The notes beneath the pieces are model-generated. The model searched no databases, had not been told where the DNA came from, and saw only the letters and a list, made by a program, of their open reading frames with translations. A DNA stretch of 64,000 nucleotides from Verrucomicrobia bacterium S94 (lineage in GTDB: Bacteria > Verrucomicrobiota > Kiritimatiellia > Kiritimatiellales > Pontiellaceae). The position numbers were made by a program, and so were the translations under genes. The DNA lies in contig CP036201.1 of NCBI GenBank assembly GCA_004299845.1, forward strand, positions 3,534,001 to 3,598,000, read 5' to 3'. Of the stretch, positions 59,501-64,000 are shown piece by piece (the first letter of the stretch is position 1; each line of letters begins with the position of its first letter).

Positions 59501-61230
59501 TTTACAGCAATGCCGCCCTTACCGGAACCGGAGAGATTGAACTTACGGATGCCAATGCCCTGCTCACACTGGAGAATGGTAATATGGCCATTGATGAGGA
59601 TGGATCACTGGGTTATACGGTTTCGTCCGGAGTATCGTTTGCCGGTACCGGATCGAATCAGGTAAAGGTGGATGGCGGCATTTTCGGTCTGCTTGGGTCT
59701 TCGACGGCGGATCAGTATTCCGGGTTTGACTCGCTGACGCTTAGTGGTACTGAGTTCTATGGTTACGGAACGAATGACTTTAATTCGTTCAGTATGACCA
59801 ACGGCACCATCCGCCCAAGTTCGAATCTGGGCACCACAGCATTGTCTGGTGGGGAATACCGTCTGATTGATACGGCCGGAACGCTGGTGATGAATGGCAG
59901 CTTCAGTGCATCCAATACCACGTATAAAGCGGATATTCTCGGAGTATATGGTCACGACCTGCTTCATTTTGCACAGAATGTGACGCTCGACGGCCTGATT
60001 GCGGATATTACCGTGGCGAGTGTAACGAATTCTGAGATGGTAATTCTTTCGTCTGACGTTGGACTGAGTGGTGATTTTGCGGAAACCAACCTCACGAACC
60101 ACATGCTGCTGTTTGATGCATCGCTGGTAAAAGTCGGGAATGATGTTGTCGTGCAGATGACAAATACGGCGGATTCGTTCAGTTCATCGCTCGACTATGC
60201 CGGAAGCGAATCAATCCGCGCCGGATTCAACGGCATGAAAAACGCGGTGTTCACCCGTACAAAGCAGCTGCGCCGCAACCTGGTTTCGACGGCGCACGCC
60301 ATACCGCACGATGCATTTCTGATGACGAATACGAATGCCCCGGCTGGTCCGCAGGGGCCCGGGGCGGATAATACAATTTTTGATATGCACGTGTGGGCGC
60401 AGTATTTCAACGGTCAGGGTGATTATGATGCCCATGGGCTGTCCGACGGTTACACGCTGAATCAGAGCGGTACCACGCTGGGGGCTGATCGGCTGGTGGG
60501 CGAGGATCTCACCGTAGGCTTCAACTACACCTATGCGCGCGGTGATGCGGAGACCACGAATACGGATTATCTCGATACGGAAACCTACTGGTTCGGCGCC
60601 TACGGAGAATGGGTAGGTAAAAGCGGGCTTTATGTCGATACACTGCTGGCCTACGGCCGATCCAACTATGACTCCATTCGGGTTGAAAACGACGACGACC
60701 GTGACTACCGGGGAACGGCATCCTATCGGGGTGACAACTTCGGCGGTTATGTGGATGTAGGGCAGTACATGTATTATAAAAATCTGGCGATTGCACCGTA
60801 CATTGGGCTGCACGCCCTGTTCATGGATACGGACGACCACACTGAAACCAGCACGGTTGATAATAACGAACAGCTGAAGGTCGACGGAATGAGCCGCACC
60901 CTGGTTGAATCAGCGCTTGGGCTTAAAGCGCGTCACCGGTTCGACACCTCCATCGGCCGCTTTCAGACCACCGGTTATGCTGAATGGACGCATGATTTTG
61001 TACAGGATGAAATCGCAACGGAGATGCAGCAGGTCAACGATGTCCTCGGTCTGAATACCGCCCCGGTTACCCAGGCGGCCATCAAACCGGAAGAGGATCT
61101 GTTCAATATCGGGCTGGGCCTGAGCTGGCGCAGTACAGAATATATGGAAATCGGCATCGGTTACAACGGCCGCTTCAGCGATGACTATGAGGAGCATATG
61201 GGTTCGCTGATGCTCGACGTAATGTTCTAA
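56566..61230 (+). CDS. Autotransporter adhesin-type protein (type Va)
   Basis: 1554 residues. Signal peptide (1-21, ending VVLAQ), a long passenger (22 to about 1240) rich in Gly, Asn, Asp, Ser and Thr. It is built of loosely repeated units such as LTVGDFGSNSDLQILNGG, NSVVVSDADTLW and GGDLYIGA, typical of a right-handed beta-helix with autotransporter-associated strand repeats. The C-terminal beta-barrel translocator (about 1273-1554) starts at MHVWAQYFNGQGDYDAHGLS and ends in aromatic VMF as outer-membrane proteins do. Function probably adhesion or surface display. No cysteine is seen in the passenger. A palindrome overlaps its likely promoter. Confidence 0.9.
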   Translation: MMRVLKILGLSVICSGVVLAQYTNVIEDGQTIQVVSDWDNGGADLIVGGTSGGNTLYINTGYVVSNSSEVVIGRDAGADENRVDLDGSGLLVNGDMIVGGEGDGNLLLIDNDSYVENSNAYVGVNSEDNAVAVTDDSVWNNNGTLYLDSGSGNAVSVSSGGQVLADSLQLSGDNVFNLNNSGVLLLRSDFNVSTSGFNWNTGGHLYLTNGTLTGLTDTNGATYLHDERDLTLNDADMDVSGTDLTVGDFGSNSDLQILNGGTVLADNGVIGSGSDAEDNSIIVSGEGSSLSFSEGGLQIGVNAGTGNALGVFDGAWTFVGDAGTNDVAGTTNGGLIVAHSSGATLELDNSAVVSVDGGLFVGTAGGGTGAVTIANGSSVGVGTVEIEDGSQIELQEYGAFLVEGDFIYGNDSSKFVWEDYTTLGVGGTLSKTNGLDGTQRTLNLNGGDWALADSTVISGISNTVQVLDGGTLTTTNGLLSGTNNAVVISGTDSHWENAGSLYAEGTNNSVSVASGGKVSATGVDFEDGNAFNINSGGTLALTTNLFDWSAVENINWNSGGNLALIDGEITGLDSTNLVFNGSTNSAVSVGGGRSLTLENGTWDDNSADHLVVGLNQSGETVAISNKTTMVHNDAYIGWGSGSEGNSVVVSDADTLWEVQGGDLYIGAYWVDGTNLTATGGNDNYLYVRDGAQVFVGDTTTNEAGVLVASSDGATMTLGDGRVEIDDTLFIGQGVNTGIVTIMDGGDMRVGDLKIAAGSELDLQENGIFRISTNLNMDVLAGNGFDWYSTNSTVQVDGTLTRSDYFLDKEQNLILGTNGLWDTGGADLIVGVDGNSKLTVRDTGELNAGNITIGGSVSNGGSSAVIVDGGVLNGTDVIIGADTDENYMEISDQGSVNLLGSVYLGGTNSTGNYVLLDGSNTTMNIGGDLWVGAADTNSSGNIFYLQNQAELTVDGDVFVFGGNRMVLSDGTNFVGGDFTVYSNAALTGTGEIELTDANALLTLENGNMAIDEDGSLGYTVSSGVSFAGTGSNQVKVDGGIFGLLGSSTADQYSGFDSLTLSGTEFYGYGTNDFNSFSMTNGTIRPSSNLGTTALSGGEYRLIDTAGTLVMNGSFSASNTTYKADILGVYGHDLLHFAQNVTLDGLIADITVASVTNSEMVILSSDVGLSGDFAETNLTNHMLLFDASLVKVGNDVVVQMTNTADSFSSSLDYAGSESIRAGFNGMKNAVFTRTKQLRRNLVSTAHAIPHDAFLMTNTNAPAGPQGPGADNTIFDMHVWAQYFNGQGDYDAHGLSDGYTLNQSGTTLGADRLVGEDLTVGFNYTYARGDAETTNTDYLDTETYWFGAYGEWVGKSGLYVDTLLAYGRSNYDSIRVENDDDRDYRGTASYRGDNFGGYVDVGQYMYYKNLAIAPYIGLHALFMDTDDHTETSTVDNNEQLKVDGMSRTLVESALGLKARHRFDTSIGRFQTTGYAEWTHDFVQDEIATEMQQVNDVLGLNTAPVTQAAIKPEEDLFNIGLGLSWRSTEYMEIGIGYNGRFSDDYEEHMGSLMLDVMF

Positions 61231-61285
61231 ATTTGCTGTGAGCTGACAGCGGTAAGCTTGCAGCCTGGAAGACCGGAGATTTGCT

Positions 61286-62617
61286 TTGTTATCATTTGGA
61301 TGTTTATGCCTGCTCCTCGGTCTGGGGTACTGGATCCGCCGCCGGATTGTGCTGCTGCAGAAGCTTTATCTGCCGGCCAGCGTCATTGCCGGGCTGCTGG
61401 GGCTGCTTATTTTTCAGACGCTGGACGTGCCTGCCGAGGTTTCAGCGGGCTGGAATAAACTGCCCGGCCAGCTGATCAATATTGTATTTGCCTGTCTTTT
61501 TCTAGGCACTGCACTGCCGCCGGTTGCGAGAGTCTGGAAAAGTTCCAGCCGGCAGCTGGCCTACGGTCAGATTGTGGCGTGGGGACAGTATGCCGTCGGG
61601 TGCTTTTTTGTTCTGCTGCTGTTTAAACCGTTTTTTAATCTTCCGGATATTTTTGCCGGGATTATGCCGGTCGGTTTTGAGGGCGGTCACGGAACCGCCG
61701 GCGGTATGGGGCCGGTTTTCGATGAACTCGGTTTTCCGGAAATGAAGGATTATGCGCTTGCCGCCGCTACCGGCGGAATTATGGGGGCTATTATTGTCGG
61801 AATGGGTCTGGTGAACTGGGCGGTGCGCAAAGGCTATGTGGAGCGTAAAGTGCGGCCGGGTGTCGATATTGAAGATTATTCCGGTCTGATTCCGCATGAA
61901 CATCGACCGGCTGCCGGAAAAATCAGTGTTTCCTCTGATGTTATCGGCTCGCTTTCGCTGCATCTTGTGTTTGTGGGGGCGGCGATTCTGCTGGGCTGGC
62001 TGATGAAGGAAGGCATGATTCTGGCTTCGCGGGGGCTTCCGGATACCGGGAAAAAGATTTTTGAGAGTTTCCCGCTTTTTCCGCTCTGTATGCTCGGCGG
62101 CGTGGTGGTTCAGTTGCTCGCGGACCGGCTGGATCCGCACGAACATATGGACGAGGGACTGATGCTGCGCATTCAGAACTGTGCGCTCGATTTTCTGGTG
62201 GTTGCGGCAATTGCGACGATCCGTATTGAGGTGGTGGCTCAGCAGTGGGTTCCGATTGTGGTTTTAATTCTGGCGGGCATCGGCTGGAACGTACTGATGC
62301 TCACGGTTGTTGCGCGCCGGGCGTTTAAGGATGCCTGGTTTGAGCGCGGAATTGCCGAAATGGGGCAGTCGATGGGGGTGACCGCGACCGGTCTGCTGTT
62401 ACTGCGCGTGGTGGATCCGGATTATGAAACCGAAGCTGCGGAGGCGTTTGCCGCCAAACAGCTGCTGCATGAACCGTTTATGGGCGGCGGGCTCTGGACG
62501 GGGACCGCTATTCCGCTGCTGGCGCTATGGGGCGGATGGCCGGTTTTCGGCATTGCGGTCGGGGCCATTGCAATCTGGACCGCAGTCCTGTTTATTCTCA
62601 ACCGGTGCGCAGTGTGA
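61286..62617 (+). CDS. gltS: Sodium/glutamate symporter
   Basis: 443 residues with about ten to twelve membrane helices. Signature GFEGGHGTAGGMGPVFDELGF (about 130-150) is the GltS reentrant-loop motif; the matching C-terminal repeat is MGVTATGLLLLRVVDPD. It imports glutamate with sodium. The start is TTG: ribosome site GGAG (61274-61277) is spaced eight bases from it and no in-frame ATG exists before the first helix. It follows the autotransporter by 55 bases with no terminator seen, so read-through is possible. Confidence 0.92.
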   Translation: MLSFGCLCLLLGLGYWIRRRIVLLQKLYLPASVIAGLLGLLIFQTLDVPAEVSAGWNKLPGQLINIVFACLFLGTALPPVARVWKSSSRQLAYGQIVAWGQYAVGCFFVLLLFKPFFNLPDIFAGIMPVGFEGGHGTAGGMGPVFDELGFPEMKDYALAAATGGIMGAIIVGMGLVNWAVRKGYVERKVRPGVDIEDYSGLIPHEHRPAAGKISVSSDVIGSLSLHLVFVGAAILLGWLMKEGMILASRGLPDTGKKIFESFPLFPLCMLGGVVVQLLADRLDPHEHMDEGLMLRIQNCALDFLVVAAIATIRIEVVAQQWVPIVVLILAGIGWNVLMLTVVARRAFKDAWFERGIAEMGQSMGVTATGLLLLRVVDPDYETEAAEAFAAKQLLHEPFMGGGLWTGTAIPLLALWGGWPVFGIAVGAIAIWTAVLFILNRCAV

Positions 62618-62654
62618 TATATTTTCGAAGCGATAACGCAGAAGGATGGTAAAT

Positions 62655-63374
62655 ATGTATAAGATGAAGTTTTTTCTCGCAGCTCTCACGGGTTTGGCTC
62701 TCTGTTCTGCAAAAGCAGTGAAGAACGATGAATCGATGGATCTGACGCTGTCCGGATGGGCCGGCTGGATGCGGGGTGCGGTGATGGTGGATGGTCAGAA
62801 AGCAAAGATTCATCGGGATTCCATGAACTATTTTGACGATCTGGATTTTGGTTATTCGGGAGAACTTACGCTGCGCGACAGCTCGATAGTGCTGCTGGGT
62901 TCTTACGAATATTATGACGGGATTGTATCGGATGTCACTGTAGGCGGGACTCCGGGGTCGCTGGAATCCAGCGAAAATACGTGGTGTCTCGCCATCGGAT
63001 ATCCGCTGGGAAGCGGTAGTTCGACTTTTGACCTGCTGGTCGGGCTTCAGTCGCTGGATATGGATAATACGCTGACCATTGGCGGCACCAAATCCAGTGA
63101 CAGTGAAACACTTTACGATGCAGTGGTGATGTTACGGATGAAGCAGGAGCTGTTCAGTAATTTCTATCTCTATATTCCGTTGATGATGGGAGGAACTTAT
63201 CTGAGCGATTCTGAATTTATCTATGATGCCGGCCTGCAGCTGATGTATCAGTTCGGTCAGTCGTTTGATCTGCGGGTCGGGTATCGGATTACCGGGTATG
63301 ATTTCAGCGATTCCTCGAAGGCAACGGATTTCTATCAGCAGGGCTATACGGTGTCTATCGGGATGACATTTTAG
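62655..63374 (+). CDS. Small outer-membrane beta-barrel protein
   Basis: 239 residues with a signal peptide (cleaved near CSAKA) and alternating amphipathic strands throughout (for example LTLSGWAGWMRGAVMV, FDLRVGYRITGYDF), ending GYTVSIGMTF with a C-terminal Phe, the hallmark of outer-membrane barrels inserted by BAM. Length suits an eight- to ten-stranded barrel. Ligand or role unknown. The ATG at 62655 is preferred over 62646 because AAGGA lies nine bases before it. Confidence 0.75.
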   Translation: MYKMKFFLAALTGLALCSAKAVKNDESMDLTLSGWAGWMRGAVMVDGQKAKIHRDSMNYFDDLDFGYSGELTLRDSSIVLLGSYEYYDGIVSDVTVGGTPGSLESSENTWCLAIGYPLGSGSSTFDLLVGLQSLDMDNTLTIGGTKSSDSETLYDAVVMLRMKQELFSNFYLYIPLMMGGTYLSDSEFIYDAGLQLMYQFGQSFDLRVGYRITGYDFSDSSKATDFYQQGYTVSIGMTF

Positions 63375-63464
63375 TAAGGGGCAGTATGTGCAGCCGGTTC
63401 CGATCTGTTCCGGCATAGGCTTGAAAGGTGTTCGAAACAGCCCGATTTGTCCTGCATTGACCTG

Positions 63465-63507
63465 TTGACAGTTCTTGGGTTTCGCGTATTTTTCCAAGCT
63501 CTGGAAA
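63465..63507 (+). promoter_or_regulatory. grpE promoter with TTTCCA-N5-TGGAAA palindrome
   Basis: TTGACA (63465-63470) and TATTTT (63487-63492) are 16 bases apart. The palindrome TTTCCA (63491-63496), AGCTC, TGGAAA (63502-63507) overlaps the -10 and the expected start point, where a bound protein would block transcription. No CIRCE-type element is seen. Confidence 0.65.
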
Positions 63508-63546
63508 TCAAACAGACCCCGCCTTCTGCGGGAAAGGATTTTGACT

Positions 63547-64000
63547 ATGGCTAAAAAAGAAAAGATTCAGGAAGAAGAGCTTAAGGCAGAAGAAGCGATT
63601 GCTGAAGAGGCGGTTGAAGAAACTGCTGAAGAGGCGGTTGAAGAGACGGCTGAAGAAGTGGAAGAGCTTCCGGATACTGAAGTTATTGAAGACGAGGAAA
63701 CGGCTCCTGAGGTCGAGGAAGAGGAGGACGAATCCCTACGCGACCAGTTTGTGCGTCTTCAGGCTGATTTTGCCAATTTCCGGAACCGGACGCAGCGCGA
63801 ACGGGTCGAACTTTATCAGCGTGCCAACGAAGATCTGCTGCTGGAAATTCTGCCGGTACTCGACCATTACGAAATGGGCCTGAAGACGGCTGAAAAGCAC
63901 GATGCCGACAAGGCGGTGGTGGATGGATTTAAAATGGTCTATGACCAGTTCCGGAACGTTCTGAAAAAATTTAATCTCGAGCCGATTGATGCGGTAGGGC
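63547..64000 (+). CDS. grpE: Nucleotide exchange factor GrpE (5' part)
   Basis: The first 151 residues are visible; the gene leaves the window. After a very acidic, repeat-like N-terminus (EEAVEETAEEAVEETAEE, about residues 20-37) come the long helix and bundle of GrpE: SLRDQFVRLQADFANFRNRTQRERVELYQRANEDLLLEILPVLDHYEMGL. GrpE releases ADP from DnaK. The acidic leader is longer than in E. coli GrpE. Ribosome site AAAGGA. Next genes outside are probably dnaJ or dnaK. Confidence 0.93.
   Translation, partial: MAKKEKIQEEELKAEEAIAEEAVEETAEEAVEETAEEVEELPDTEVIEDEETAPEVEEEEDESLRDQFVRLQADFANFRNRTQRERVELYQRANEDLLLEILPVLDHYEMGLKTAEKHDADKAVVDGFKMVYDQFRNVLKKFNLEPIDAVG

Overview
The window looks like chromosomal DNA from a Gram-negative, rod-shaped bacterium of the PVC superphylum, most probably Kiritimatiellota (Pontiella-like). 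This is inferred from gene content. There is a complete mreB-mreC-mreD-mrdA-rodA rod-shape cluster, a TolC/RND efflux operon and an autotransporter, all implying an outer membrane. There is also a giant secreted DUF5060/PKD glycosidase-like protein ending in a calcium-loop tail, and a small protein with a 'YQLQCSTNL..GWTDLG' tail of the kind common in that lineage. No rRNA, tRNA, CRISPR array, transposase or integrase was found.

Layout. 1-881: 3' part of galM (minus). 974-1711: LytTR response regulator (minus). 1862-4411: ankyrin membrane protein, two-TM coiled-coil protein and orphan HPt. 4544-17694: a tight, co-directional sensory operon led by a good sigma70-type promoter, with two membrane PAS proteins lacking any output domain, a histidine kinase with a periplasmic ABC_sub_bind sensor, a receiver-only protein, a receiver-PAS protein, a GAF/6xPAS hybrid kinase and a final receiver. 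A bidirectional terminator at 17719 separates it from the convergent cell-shape operon (17774-25277: mreB, mreC, mreD, mrdA, rodA, rng). A gene-free kilobase (25278-26224) carries palindromic intergenic repeats.

26225-35387 is a defence-type block on the minus strand. It holds a complete type I restriction-modification operon (hsdM-hsdS-ATPase-hsdR) with an ABC/AAA-type ATPase fitted seamlessly between hsdS and hsdR, a four-helix-bundle protein and an HNH nuclease whose N-terminus resembles a phosphorothioate (sulfur)-binding domain. The hsdS spacer contains a 12-bp tandem repeat of the kind known to change specificity in EcoR124-type systems.

35846-64000 returns to metabolism and envelope: the 2148-residue secreted glycosidase-like protein, an orphan trpB, an RND efflux operon (membrane fusion protein, permease, TolC), a small secreted protein, a VC0807-type membrane protein, a ferritin-like helical protein, a UbiD-family decarboxylase, a SpoIIAA/STAS-like protein, a BaiN/HI0933 flavoprotein, a secreted hypothetical, a 1554-residue autotransporter, gltS, a small outer-membrane barrel and the 5' part of grpE. 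A 17-bp palindrome, TTTCCA-N5-TGGAAA, overlaps a TATTTT -10-like element upstream of both the autotransporter and grpE and looks like a shared operator.

Main candidates for novelty: the ATPase embedded in the type I R-M operon together with the HsdS repeat, the shared C-terminal tail on three PAS proteins, the TTTCCA-N5-TGGAAA element, and the candidate sulfur-binding HNH nuclease. All functional statements rest on reading the sequence; no database search was run.
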